Shown: piece after piece, positions 10,189-22,915 of the stretch
Position numbering within the stretch: the first letter of the stretch is position 1
Layout: every line of letters begins with the position of its first letter
Source of the DNA: Megaustenia siamemsis
Lineage: Eukaryota > Mollusca > Gastropoda > Stylommatophora > Ariophantidae
NCBI GenBank assembly: GCA_032433765.1
Contig: JAVIAB010000073.1
Coordinates: forward strand, 62,580,552-62,644,551
Direction of reading: 5' to 3'
DNA length: 64,000 bases
The notes under the pieces: generated by a model
Told to the model about the DNA's origin: nothing
What the model saw: the letters and a program-made list of their open reading frames with translations, nothing else
Databases searched by the model: none
Translations under genes and position numbers: made by a program

Positions 10189-10268
10189 ATATGTGGTCAG
10201 TTTTATTCCCTGTTATATGATCTGGTGACACCCGGGAGATAAATATAGTAGTATCGTAGCGGATGAGC

Positions 10269-11605
10269 TTTATCATCATCATCATCATTGAGTGCCGTCT
10301 CCGCAACGAAGGTTGGCTACCATGGAGCGTCATTCTTCTCTGTCTCTTGCTTTGATTGTGCAGGTTGTCATAGGCTGATTTTTCCATCTTTTGATGCTAC
10401 GTGTCCATGTTAGTCTTGGTCTGCCTCTACCTCTTTTACCTTGTATTTTCCCCGCCAGGATTACTTTTAGTAGGCTGTTGTGTCTTTTAACATGGCCCAA
10501 AAATCGCATTTGTCTTGTATGAATTGTGCTTAGTAGTTCTCTTTTCATTTTTAGTTGTTTTAAGACTTCATCGTTTGTTTTATTTTCCTTCCATCCAATT
10601 CTACCTATTCTTCTATAAATCCACAGTTCAAAGGCTTCCATTTTCTGTTCTGTTTTCTGTTTTTTTGTCTAATGTCCATGTTTCTGCACTATACAGGAAT
10701 ATTGAGAAGATGTAACATTTTGCTATTCTTAGTTTTAGCCCTGGTGTTATTTGTTTTGATGTTAGTACATTTTTCTGGCATTAAAATTACTTTTTGCCCA
10801 ACCTATTCTTTTGTTTATTTCAGTTGTACATTTTCCATTACTGGTTATAGTATGTCCCAGGTAGTTGTAGCTCTGAACTGTCTCTAGATGTATTCCATCA
10901 AATTTGATAATTAATTATAGGTCTCGAGAATTTTCTTTGTTTATGATCATAGTTTTTGTCTTTTTGATATTCATATCTAGTCCATATTATTTGCTTGTCA
11001 TGTTTATTACATTAAGTAATTGTTGTAGATCTTTAGGATTTTCTACTAGTAGAAAAGTATCATCAATATATCTTAGGTTATTGATTATCTTTCCATTAAT
11101 GTTTAGGCCTGGCATCTCTGAGATGTTTTTAAAGATTTGCTCAGTGTATAGATTGAACAAGCTTGGTGATATGATGCATCCTAGTCTTACTCCTCTTTTT
11201 ATGTCCATGGGTGTAAAGTTCTCCTTGTTATATTTTATTATTGCTGTTTGCTCCCAGTATAGATTACATATTAGTCGTATGTCTGTGTCATCTAGATGTA
11301 TATCTTTTAGGCAGTCTATAAGTTGATTATGGTGTATTCTATAAAAAGCTTTGGTGTAGTCTATGAAGCAGACATATATTGGTTTGTTTTCTTCTATGTA
11401 CTTTTCAATCTATGCCTCCAATGCCGAATATAGCACCTTTTGCCCCACTGTTTTTCCTGAATCCAAATTGCTGCTGATCTAATTCAGTATTGATTTTATT
11501 CTGAATCCTTCCCGGTATAACTTTTATTAGCAATTTTTTTTTTACCTGGCTCATTAGGCTTATTGTTCTAAAATCACTGCATTCAACTGCACCATTCTTT
11601 TTTTA
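10269..11605 (-). mobile_element. LINE-B, RT to 3' end
   Basis: In minus orientation, RT-domain pieces include IKRGVRLGCIISPSLFNLYT and NNLRYIDDTFLLVE (10987-11208), where the usual YADD catalytic box is YIDD. The post-RT ORF (10330-10641) has MRFLGHVKRHNSLLKVILAG and GKRGRGRPRLTW. A (CAT)n tract at 10270-10288 is the 3' tail. The 5' end fades in an AT-rich stretch near 11.6 kb. Stops and frame changes show it is dead. Confidence 0.85.
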
Positions 11606-11706
11606 GGCAAGGCAATACAAGTTTATGTTTTTAGTTATAAAGTTTAGTTTATAAAATTTATTTTTTAGTTTTAAATGATAATTAAAATAATTAATTTTAA
11701 AAACAG

Positions 11707-11836
11707 AAGAAAGATGGGAAACGGACGCTGCATTTTTCAAGGCCCTGGGCAGTAATGGACCAATAGCCAAAGCAAGTGAAGCAGGGGAAGATCTAGACTT
11801 CGAGAACGCTGTTCAGCAAGACATAAAGCTATACAG
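11707..11836 (+). other. Candidate host exon
   Basis: An open stretch of about 43 codons between an AG acceptor (TTTTAAAAACAG) and a CAG|GTTGGC donor. The peptide includes WETDAAFFKALGSNGPIAKA and then a segment EAGEDLDFENAVQQDIKLY. It is mixed and acidic, not low-complexity, and has no match to repeats here. Upstream phase 1, downstream phase 2. The protein is not recognised. The polypyrimidine tract is poor. Confidence 0.4.
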
Positions 11837-11939
11837 GTTGGCTTCTAATTCCCTTTCTGTTTCCATAACGTTATAACCTTATTGCTGTATTTTCTTATTT
11901 TTCAATGAAAACGTTTGTAACACAATTGTTATATTTGCC

Positions 11940-14580
11940 CGTTGAAGTACGCGTTGGGAAAATATCACTTCATGAAAACTCACATGCAAATAATAATTTA
12001 TTACCGATATATCACAACTACAACAATTTCTAAAAAAATACCCAAACACGATCTTTTAATTGTAATGGGAGATTTCAACGCCAAAGTGGGAAAAGACAAC
12101 GCAGGAGTGGAACATGTAATGTGGAGAGAAGGCTGTGATACTAGAAGTCAGAATAGAGAAAGATTAATAGAATTATGTTTAATAGAAAATTTAGTTATAG
12201 GTGGGACATTATTCCCACACAAAAATATTCACAAAACAACATGGATATCTCCTGATGATAGAACCTCAAATCAAATTGACCACCTATGTATTAAACAACA
12301 ATTCAGATCATCATTAATAGATGTAAGAGCATACAGAGATGCTGATGTTAATAGTGATCACAACTTGTGCATTGGGAAAATAAGATTAAAATTTAAAAGC
12401 CAACAGAAGTGGTCAACTACACATAAAATTGATAAGCATAAACTGAAAGATGAAGCCATAAAAGAAAGTTTAACATAGAGCTAAGTAATTGTTATACAGC
12501 ACTCAGACTTAGATATCAATGAAATGTGTGACTCACAGAGCAAAATACTAATGCCAGCAGCAGAAGCAAGTGCCGGACTGAAGAAAATGTAAAAACGAGC
12601 TAGGATTTCAGACAACACATGGAAATACATCAAAGAAAGATGAGAAGCGAAGAGAGCCATGACTAATGTAAAGACAGATCTTGGAAAGGTCCTGGCAAAA
12701 GCAACATACAAAGAATTAGACAACAAAGTGAAAAGTTCAGCAAGAAGAGATACAAGAGCTTATATAGACAATTTGGCAGAGAAAGCAGAGACAGCTGCAA
12801 TTACAGGAGACAGCAGAACTCTTTATACTGTACAAAAGATGCTGACAAACACCTATACATCCAGTGGAACACCAATTTTAGACAAATCTGGATTAATGCT
12901 AACAACAAGAGCAGACATAAAAGCCCGTTGGGCGGAACACTTCAAAAAAATTCTTAACCGTCCACTACCCCACAGTTTAATAGATTTTGACGCTGAAACA
13001 CCAGCAGCAGAATTAGATGTAAATTTAGATGATTTCACCTTGAGCGAAATAGAAACCACCTTAAAGCATATGACCAATAACAAGGCTGCTGGAGAGGATA
13101 AGTTAACAACTGAGATCCTCAAGGTAATTGATAGCCATAATTTAAAACATCTCCAGAAAATGTTCAACATTATTTGGAAAGCAGTGAAGACGCCTCATAA
13201 ATGGAAAAAAGGAATCATTATTAAGATTCAAAAAAGGGCAATCTTAGAGATTGTAACAACTGGAGAGGTGTGACACTTTTGTCAGTTGCCTGAAAGTTAT
13301 TCTGCAAAATCATCCTAAATAGAATAAAGGATTCAATAGATACAATAATGCGTGAAGAACAGGCTGGGTTTAGAAAAGGGAGAAGCTGCCTTGACCACAT
13401 TTTCACTCTACGACTTATATTGGAAGAACACATTGAAAAGCAAAAACCTTTTGTAATTAACTTCATCGACTTCAAAAAAGCAGTTGATAGTATTCATAGA
13501 GATTCTTTGTGGAAAATTCTGAAGCTATATGGCTTACCATAAAAAATCATAAATATTATCAAAGACATGTATGATGGTTACACATGTGCAGTTCGAACAG
13601 AGGATGGACTGAGCGAATGTTTCCCAATAGAAACTGGGGTTAAACAAGGATGTATTTTATCGCCCTTGTTATTTGTAATTGTTATGGACTTCATAATGAA
13701 GAAATGCTGCACTGGTAATAAATGCATCGAATGGATTCAAGGAGACCATTTGGAGGACCTCGACTTTGTTGATGACATAGTTCTCATCAGCAGTCAGATA
13801 AAAACGATGCAGGAAAACACAAATGAACTATCATCAATAGTCAGCAAAATTGGGCTTGAGATCAATCATGAAAAGACTAAAGTCATGAAAAGCTTAATTC
13901 CAACAGACGACAAAATATACATGGAAAACAAACCAGTGGAAGAGATCGACACTTTATCTATCTTGGAAGTCACATTGATCGAGAAGGGGATACGAGCAAA
14001 AAAATTAGAATCAGAATAGCTAAAGCAGCAATGTCTTTCAGAAGCCTTGAAAAGTTGTGGAAATCAAAACTCATCAGCACAAACACAAAACTTAGACTAT
14101 TCAAATCAAATGTAATATCTACCCTTACGTATGCGTGTGAAAGCTGGTAAACAACAAGAGATATAGAAACAAAGTTGAACGCATTCGAAAATAAATATCT
14201 AAGGAAAATACTTGGTATAGCGTGGAACGAATTCAAAACAAACGAGGAAATTAGAGAAATCGCCAATCAACCACTAATATCTTCAGTAATAAAGAAAAGA
14301 CGATGGTCATATGTTGGACATGTGATGAGAAGAGATAATAACCGAATAGCAAAGCAAGCCCTCATGTGGGAAACAACAGGTAAGAGAAAAAGAGGAAGAC
14401 CCAGGGAGACACTGAGAAGAACATTGATGAAAGAGGCAAGAGCAGCAGGATTCGGCTCCCTCAATGAGATAGAGCTGCTTGCACAGTACAGAGACAAATG
14501 GCGAGATTTGATAAAATATCTTTAAAAGAATTGAAAACTGCTAGAACAGAAATTCAGATAAGAGAAGGAGTATATTGGTC
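11940..14580 (+). mobile_element. LINE-E, endonuclease and RT, decayed
   Basis: An APE-type non-LTR retrotransposon in four main pieces. The endonuclease end (11942-12478) has VMGDFNAKVG and DVNSDHNLC, the catalytic D/N and SDH boxes. The linker and RT start (12659-13273) has MTNNKAAGEDKLTTEIL. The RT core (13348-14019) has QAGFRKGRSCLDHI, GVKQGCILSPLLF and LDFVDDIVLIS (usual ADD replaced by VDD). The C-terminus (14175-14525) has RRWSYVGHVMRRDNNRIAKQ. Stops and frameshifts separate the pieces. The 5' end of the endonuclease is missing. Confidence 0.9.
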
Positions 14581-14879
14581 TATGCCCTATGGGCAGGCTA
14601 CGGCTCGAAAGGTCAATTGATAGATATCACATGTATGCAATTACAAATTGAACAACTTTTGCACCGTGAAGTGACATGCAGTCACTGCATGTACAATCCG
14701 CAACGTACAATGTGAAGCAGTCACCATGTCCGGGATAGGCCTGGAATCTATTTGGTTTCCCCACTCCTACCTAGTCCACGCATGGCTCCTAGTGTATGTG
14801 TACGACAGAGTCATCCACTGGGCAACGGCTTTGGCTGACCGACTAAACTACGCAGGACAAGTTAAGGAAAGAAGTCTCT

Positions 14880-16562
14880 TTAATATAATACACATACCTG
14901 TTGATAGAAAGGGTAATGGATCAACTCAGTCGACAACGGTCTCAAAGGCAGGAGCTTGGAACAGCCAGGTATCGAGTATGTATAGAGCACAACAGGGACC
15001 TAAAATATTAAGTTGCCAGAACCAATCAGAAAGCAACGGCAGACTACTTATTACAGACTGTTGAGAAATTATGACAGCCAAAAAGAATAAATCTTAAAGA
15101 TCTGATGATGAGACCCTCAGGCCAGAATTCCAGAACTCAGATACGGCCACATAGCAGCAGCAGGAGAAACCGGAATGCAATGGCTGCACATAATATTTAA
15201 TGCAGCATGGCACCAACAACAAGCCCCAGAAGACTGGCAACAGGCAATCATCATATCAATATGGGAAAAAAGGTAGCAAAAGAGACTGCAATCAATATAG
15301 ATGTATACCTCTTCTCAGCCATGTGGGAAAGCTATACGCCAAAATCTTGGAAAAAAGGCTGAGACCAATAATAGAACTACAGTTAAGCGATTCTCAAATG
15401 GGGTTCCGAAAAAACTGAGGATGTAACGACGCACTATTCACATTAAAACATCTTGCAGAAAAAATGACAGAACACAATCAAAACTTATACATAGCCTTCA
15501 TTGACCAGGAAAAAGCATTCGACAGAGTAAACAGAGAACAACTGTGGGAGATACTAACAACATACGGAGCAAGCCAACATCTAACCAAACTTATTAAAAG
15601 TCTCTACATCAACAGCAGCTGCAGGGTCAGAACAGCAGCAGGCTACACAGACCACTTCGAAGTTAGATTTATGTGTAAGACAGGGGTTGCGTACTATCCC
15701 CCCTACTGTTTATTACATACATGGACTACATATTCAAGCTAGCCAACCCATCAGAGACAGAGGAGATCAACGAGCTTTTATTTGCAGATGATCAGGCACT
15801 AATACATCAAACAATAGAAGACGTACAAGAACACTTACACAAACTCAACATCTCAGGCACAAAATACAACATGAAAATCAACATCAACAAAACAGAAGTC
15901 ATGAATGTCACCAAAAATAAACAGAACATCAACATAACTATAGAAGGCAGACAACTAAAACAAGTAGAGGAATTCAAATAACTAGGAAGTCTAATGACAA
16001 TCGATAATTCTCAAACAGCAGAGATAGAATCAAGATGCAACAAAGCTTGTCAAATCATTGGACAGTTATCACCACTATTGTCCAACAAGGAAATAACTCT
16101 GGAGGCAAAACGAGCACTATACAATACAATCTTCATCCCAACGTTGTGCTACTAATGCCAGAATGGACCCTAGATGCAAGAACAATAAGAAAAATAACCT
16201 CTACAGAGATGAAATGTGTTAGACGAATGACAGGAAACAGTTTGAGAGATAAGATCAGAAATGAAGAACTGAGAAAAAAGCTAGGAATAGCCCCCGCCAT
16301 AGAATATATAAGGAAACAACAGATAAAATGGTTTGGCCACGTGACAAGGCAGAAAGAACAAAACACAACACAACGAGCCTTCAACAAACATTGTGAGAAC
16401 ACCAGACCCAAGGGTCGACCACGAAAAAGATGGGTCGATGGAATATTAGAAACACAAGGAAACATAACAGCAGCAGAGGCGAACAGAAGAGCAAAAGACC
16501 GCAAATTATATCTCCCCTCGACGATGAAAGGCAGATGAGGAAGGAAAGAAGAAGAAGAAGAG
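14880..16562 (+). mobile_element. LINE-F, RT and C-terminus, decayed
   Basis: RT blocks in order: NQYRCIPLLSHVGKLYAKIL (fingers), ALFTLKHLAEKM, YIAFIDQEKAFDRVNREQLW (first catalytic Asp), ELLFADDQALIHQT (FADD catalytic box), then NKTEVMNVTK. The C-terminal piece (16035-16538) has QQIKWFGHVTRQKEQN and RPKGRPRKRWVDGI. It ends in a GAAGAAGAAGAAGAAG tail. The frame breaks near 15420, 15730, 15980 and 16150. A related copy is at 63.24-64.0 kb in reverse. Confidence 0.88.
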
Positions 16563-17241
16563 ATACGGCCACTCTGATGACACAGTCCTCTCAAACATTG
16601 CAAAAGGATTAAATGAGATCACGGAGTGTGTTAATTAATGTAAAATCATCATGGACAGTGATGAACTTTAAATTGTAACAAACTGTGAATATTTGGGATC
16701 TGTAGTAACTAACAATGGAGACTGGCAGAAAGAGATCAAAAGAAGATTAGCAATAGCAACACAAAAATTAAACGCCATGAAGTCATTGTAACACATTACT
16801 TGCAAGGTAGTAAAATTAAAATTACTGAAGGCATGTATATACCAGTGGCAACATATGGTTTTGAATCATGGGCAATCTCGCAACAGCAAAGAAAAACATA
16901 AATTCTTTCGAAACAAATGCTACAGAAAAATCATTAAGATGCTCTGAATAATTCAAAAGAACAATGACGACAAATTAAAATACTTAAACATTAAAAAGAC
17001 TTATAAACACCATTCTACAGAGGAAATTTAAATACTATGGCCATGTCAAAAGACACAGCGGGCTGGAAAGCAATAATGGAAGACATGGTTCCTGGACAGT
17101 GCATCAGGGGCTGACTAAATGGTTGGTTACTGTATATCAAAGAGATCTACGACAACAGAAGAAATGGGAGATATGGCTAGAGATACAGATTCTTTCAGAT
17201 GAACTGTGGTGAATGCGACGTTCTACAAAGGACATGCGATC

Positions 17242-17271
<30 letters not shown>
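16563..17271 (+). mobile_element. LINE-G 3' fragment with (TGA)n tail
   Basis: Only traces of the RT palm remain (YGHSDDTVLSNIAKGL-like just after 16562, a CEYLGSVVTNNGDW-like block near 16690). Then comes a YYGHVKRHSGLESNNGRH-like post-RT motif near 17035, and a clean (TGA)n tail at 17238-17271. Heavily mutated. From 17,272 to 17,900 I see no supported feature. Confidence 0.7.
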
Positions 17272-17274
<3 letters not shown>

Positions 17275-17904
17275 TGGACCTTAGACTGTAGAACGGGATG
17301 GCGTCACCATAGATTTGATATTCCGATATCTCCTCAGCCACCGTTCCAGCAACCAACAAAGTATTAATCCTGATCGTTTATACTGCTCTAGTGAACATTT
17401 CGCGTTTCAAAATAAAAGATGCGCATCTCGAGATGTAAATTTCCGTGTCGCTACAACTGCACAACCTTCATGTGCCCGTGTCGACTTTATGATCTCAGCA
17501 TGCCCCAAGAATCGCTGCCCCAACAAATGATGTCAGGCCACTACTTCGGTGAAACACTCGATCCGATCGCAGTCTAGCTAGTAGTGATTTTTTTTTCAGT
17601 TGAACACACATCGTTTCTTCCCGTCTCAAAGCAAAACCAGGATCTGGTATCCTTCCACTTCATTCAACTGTCAGTCGTCTGCAGCAAAAATCTTCGCGCG
17701 CTGGCGCCATAACCATGTTGAGGTTAGGTGAATGCGACTGTCTCTGCAAAACGAAAATCCAGACAAGAAAGAATCATTTGACAAACGCTGCAGAAAAAAA
17801 ACTCCACCAGTGCTCAACCTGATTTTACTAGGCGGCCATCTTGATCCATCGCACCAACCGGAAGTATCAACATACTTGAAGATGAACATACAATGTTATA
17901 GGAG

Positions 17905-18345
17905 ACAAATAATAATACATGAATATTATTATTGATGGAAACTTCCGAGGCGATAATCAGCGAATCAATTCAGAGGAAGAGGTATTTTTACAGCACTCGA
18001 AAAAATGGTCAAATAATCAACAACAGACAAAAATATGGACCAAAGCAGGATCGAACCCGTACTCAGTGGCACATCGCCTTGCCACGAAAAGCCAAACGCT
18101 AGGGAACACTGCCATTCAGCTAACAAAAAATTAGCTTCGTAGGCAATGTCTTTCGCGCAGGTGTTCTCATGATTATAGCATAAGGCCGTGATAACAGCTC
18201 TGAAATACATAGTGTATCTGTATTTTTTCCTGTTAAGACATGTATCTCCCGAATAGGGTAGGGCTGAATACTTGCGTTGCAGACAAAACTTTAGGAAGAA
18301 ACAGCACGAATAGTACTTTCCAGTGGTTTAGGCTGGAGACAAATA
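17905..18345 (+). repeat. Dispersed repeat R3 with internal tRNA-like box
   Basis: Begins GGAGACAAATAATAATACATG and ends GGAGACAAATAGTAATAAATG. It contains GGATCGAACCCGTACTC, a B-box-like motif, and on the minus strand a tRNA-like stretch around it. Further copies are at 18.37-18.53 plus 21.57-21.94 kb (reverse) and 62.50-62.95 kb. At 62.5 kb it has a 9-bp TSD, so it is mobile. I read it as a SINE-like element, not a tRNA gene. Confidence 0.65.
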
Positions 18346-18364
18346 GTAATAAATGAATATATTA

Positions 18365-18527
18365 TTATAGAGATCCTGCTTTGGTCCATATTTTTTCTGT
18401 TATTGATTATTTTTGTCAATTTTTCCGAGTGCTGTAAACATACCTCTTCCTCTGAATAGATTCGCTGATTATCACCTCGGAAGTTTCCCTTTATAATAAT
18501 ATTCATTTATTATTGTTTGTCTCCAGC
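18365..18527 (-). repeat. R3 in reverse, left part
   Basis: Reverse complement of the 5' half of R3 (GATCCTGCTTTGGTCCATAT, CCTCGGAAGTTTCCC), ending at the boundary motif TTGTTTGTCTCCAGC. LINE-A is inserted at that boundary. With the copy to its left it forms an inverted pair. Confidence 0.65.
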
Positions 18528-21500
18528 CTAAGAAGGAAAGGAATGGCAAACTACCTTCTTATATTGTCTGGAATAATCATGACAAACCACAACTTTATAT
18601 TTACAGCTAACGACGTTAATGGGGACTTCACAGCCACCTCGTCCGGTAGGGAGCGTCATGTGCTACAGGTGACACCCGATCGTCATCATGCTACTGTATG
18701 CAAGATCAACAATAAAAAGACACTAGCAATAGGAACTTGGAACATTAGATCAGCATTCCAGGTTGGAAAACTAGAAAACATCAGTCAAGAAATGAAGAGA
18801 ATGAACTTGAACATCTTGGGACTATGTGAAATGAGATGGAAAGGAGCAGGATTATTACCACGCGACAGTGAAATGTAATTTACTCTGGGGGAACCACACA
18901 CGAAAGAGGAGTAGGCATCATGTTAGATAGAGAAAGAAGAAAAACAGTGAAAGGATTTTGGCCAGTATCAGACAGAATTCTGCTAGTAAAATTGAGAGGT
19001 AGACCAATGGATGTCAACATAATTCGAGTTTATGCACCAACAAAAGTAATAGCGAAGAAGAAGACATTGACACTTTTTTATGAACAGCTAGAGGCGACCA
19101 TGGAACAGTGTAAATCCCAAGTAATAACTATTATATCTGGGAATTTCAATGCAAAGGTAGGAACAGCTAAAGTGCAAAATGTGACTGGGGGGCATGGCCT
19201 TGGAGAGACGAATGATAGAGGGGATATATTGATAGGCAAAGACACATGAAATGATTATAGGTAAGACCTTGTTCAAACAACACCCTAGGCGACTAAGGAC
19301 AAAGCCCAGACCTAAAAAGTACAAAATCAAATAGATTTTATACTGGTACATAGAAGATTCAGGAATCGGCTAACATCTGTTAAAACAAGGCCAGGAGCAG
19401 ATTGCAATAGTGACCATGTACCAGTAGTTGGAAAGATAAGAATAAAACTGCTGAAGGCACATAAATCACCAAGAAATATAAAATTAGAACTAGATATGCT
19501 AAGAGTAGATAAACAGATGAGTGATAAGTACAGCACGATAGTACAAAATAGATATAATGCTATTGAGAAAATACAGGACATCCAGGAACAGTGGGAAATG
19601 CTCAAACAATCGATTCAAGAAACATAAAAAAAGTAATATCAGTGACTAAAAGAATCAACAAAAAGAAATGGATGACAGAAGAAATATTACAACTAATGGA
19701 CCAAAGAAGAAAACATAAGAAAGAAGAACGGACATACAAAATATTGCACAAAGAGACCCAAAACAAATGCAGAGAAGCAAAAGACGGATGGTTAAAACAG
19801 AAATGTGAAGAAATAGAAAAACAACAAAAGAAAGACTCAAAATAATTTATGCACAATCAGTTAAATGAATTAACAGGAAGAAAAGAAGTCAATGTTTCAG
19901 GATGTGCGAAATCAAAAGAAGGAAATATAATAATGGGACAGGCGAAGACAATGGAAAGATGGACAGAATATATCAGTTAACTCTATTATGATGAAAGACC
20001 AGAATTAAACAATTCAAATGAAGACAAAGAACCATCAATAATGCAGAGTGAAGTGGAGGACGCAATTCAACACATGAAAAGAGGCAAAGTTCCAGGTCCC
20101 GACAATATAACAATCGAAGAGATAAATGCATTAGGAGAGCTGGGAGTACAAGTCATAACAAAATGACTCAATGACATATATAACACTGGACACATACCTG
20201 AAGATCTACTAAAATCTATCTTTGTAGCCATACCGTAGAAGTCAGGCGCCACTGATTGTGAAGACCATCGCACTATTAGTCTCATGTGCCATATGACTAA
20301 AATATTACTAAGAATCATCATGAGACGTGTAAGGAACAAAATAAAACCAGAAATAAGTGAGGAAAATGTGGATTTGTGGAAGGAAAGGGCACCAATAATG
20401 CAATATACATCTTAAGAACATTGATAGAAAGATCTATAGAAGTAAAGAAAGATCTATATATGTGCTTTATAGACTACACGAAAGCATTGGACAAAGTAAA
20501 GCACGCGGAAATAATAAATATGCTGGAAAAATTAAACATTGGTGGCAAGGATCTGAGAATCATAAAAAAAAAACATGTACTGGCAACAAACAGCAGCTAT
20601 ACGAGTTAACAACGAAACAGGACAATTCCAATATATAAAACAAGGAGTTAGACAAGGCTGTGTTCTGTCGCCGGATTTGTTTTTACTTTACAGCGAACAT
20701 ATTATGAGATCAATAGTAGACAAAAAAGAAATTGAAGTCAACGGTCACAACATAAATAATTTACGATATGCGGATGACACAGTCTTAATAGCAGAGACAG
20801 AGAATGAGCTACATGAAATGATAGATATAATAGTAAAAGAAAGCAACAAGAAAGGTCTCAGTCTGAATAGTAAGAAAACAGAAGTAATGGTTATATCGAA
20901 GAAACAATCATCACCATCATGCAGCATAAAAATAAACGAGACAAATCTGAAACAAGTACAACGTTTCAAATACTTGGGCACAATAATTACATCAGATGGG
21001 AGATGCACCACAGAAATAAAAAGCAGAATAGCTCAGGCCAAAATAGCATTTCAGAAAATGAAAAATATCTTATGCAACAAATCTATGTCAATAGAAATGA
21101 GAAAGAGAGTTCATCGATGCTATATAGAACCAATTCTGACCTATAGAAGCGAATCATGGACAATAGACATACAAATGAAAAGACTATTAGAGGCTACAGA
21201 GATGGGATTTCTCAGAAGATTTTTGAAAGTTCCCTGGACAGCTAAAAAGACCAACGAGAAAGTTCTCAAAGAGGGCAACACAAAAAAGGAGCTCTTAAAA
21301 ACATCAGAAAGAAGCAATCAACATTTTTTGGGCACATCATGAGAAGAGAAATGTTGGAATACTTGGTTACAACTGGCAAAATAAAAGGAAAGAGAGATCG
21401 CAGACGACAAAGAGAGAACACACTGGATAGCTTGGTGTCATGGTATGGAAAACAGTCAACAACAGAACTCATACGATGCACTGTGGATAGAAAATTGTGG

Positions 21501-21557
21501 ATGGGCATGATCGCCAACGCCAACCGGTACGGCACATGATGATGATGATGATGATGA
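18528..21557 (+). mobile_element. LINE-A, near full length, with TSD
   Basis: A 3.0-kb element between exact copies of TGTCTCCAGC (18518-18527 and 21558-21567). In order: endonuclease N-terminus (LAIGTWNIRSAFQVGKLEN, LGLCEMRWKGAG); endonuclease middle (IISGNFNAKVGTA); SDH box near 19410 (DCNSDHVPVVGK); linker; RT (LYMCFIDYTKALDKVKHAEI, GVRQGCVLSPDLF, LRYADDTVLIAE with an intact YADD); RFKYLGTIITSDG; and the post-RT end MRREMLEYLVTTGK followed by (TGA)n. There is no RNase H. Several frameshifts and stops (for example near 18880, 19250, 19625, 20600 and 21340) leave it inactive, but it is the best-preserved copy here. Confidence 0.93.
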
Positions 21558-21567
21558 TGTCTCCAGC

Positions 21568-21945
21568 ATAAACCACTGGAAAGTACTATTCGTGCTGTTT
21601 CGTCCTAAATGTTTGTCTGCAACGTAAATATTGAGCCCTACCCTATTCGGGAGATACATGTCTTAACAGGAAAAAATACAGATACACTATGTATTTCCGA
21701 GCTGTGTTCGCGGGCTTATGCTATAGTCATGAGAACACCAGCGCGAAAGACATTGCCTACGAAGCTAATTTTTTGTTAGCTGAATGGCAGTGTTCCCTAG
21801 CGTTTGGCTTTTCGTGGCAAGGCGCCGTGCCACTGAGTACGGGTTCGATCCTGCTTTGGTCCATATTTTTTCTGTTGTTGATTATTTGTTAATTTTTCCG
21901 AGTGCTGTAAACATACCTTTTCCTCTGAATTGATACAATGTTATA
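21568..21945 (-). repeat. R3 in reverse, right part
   Basis: Continues R3 across the LINE-A insertion. It runs from ATAAACCACTGGAAAGTACT to TTTCCGAGTGCTGTAAACAT and includes GGGTTCGATCCTGC. With 18365-18527 it shows LINE-A landed at the boundary of an R3 unit. Confidence 0.65.
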
Positions 21946-22620
21946 GCATTGAGAAGCGTAAATACGATAGATCAACGAGATATGAATGGTAGCTACACCG
22001 TCAAGTCTTTTAAAAGTTTCGTTTTAGATGATAATGAGAATCCCTGCCTGCGATTGTGAAGTATGTATATATTAATATATAATATATTATAATAATAAAA
22101 TTATCATGCGAAGAGTGCGAAACAAAATTAGTCCAGAAATTAATGACGAACAATGTGGTTTTGTTTGAGGTAAAGGAACGAACAATGCCATATACATCAT
22201 AAGATCTTTAGTAGAAAGAGCCATAGAGGTGAAAACAGATCTATACCTATGTTTAATAGATTATACCAAAACATTTGGCAAAGTAAAGTACCAAGAGATA
22301 ATCAAAATTTTAGAAGGCATAAACGTAGACAGCAATGATCTAAGAATAATAAAGAACATGTACTGACAACAAACAGACGGCCATAAGAAATAGAAATCAA
22401 TTGGGAATGGTTCAACAATTAAAACGGTGTTATGCAATGTTGTGTGCTGTCCCCATATTCATTTAATATGTATAGTGCGATTATTTTAAAATCCATAGGG
22501 GATCTGGCCTGGAATAATAATCGGGGGTCATAATATAAATAATCTATGGTTTGCTGATAATACAGTCTTAATCGCTAAGAATGAGAATGAGTAACAAGAA
22601 ATATTAGACATTATAGTGAA

Positions 22621-22748
22621 AAGTAAAGTAAAGTACCCCCGTCACGCCAAGTGGCGTATAGGGAAATATGGTGTTAGTGACCCTATATTTTACAGACCTT
22701 CAGCACATGATTTTTGGGGTAATGTGGTCGGTATTACGCCCGTGCTGT
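22621..22748 (-). mobile_element. SINE-1, 5'-truncated, with 12-bp TSD
   Basis: Exact copies of CATTATAGTGAA flank it (22609-22620 and 22749-22760). Only the 3' half of SINE-1 is present (AAAGTACCCCCGTCACGCC to TACGCCCGTGCTG in window orientation), as expected from incomplete reverse transcription. It lies inside the RT region of the older LINE. Confidence 0.93.
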
Positions 22749-22915
22749 CATTATAGTGAAGGAAAGCAAAAATAAAGGACTCAGCCTTAGAAGTAAAAAG
22801 ATTTAATTATCGGTAAAACAAAGAAAAAGACATCACCGCAATGCACAATAAAGACAAGTGGAACAATATTAAAACAGGTAAATGAATTTAAATATCTGGA
22901 AATATTGTTAACATC

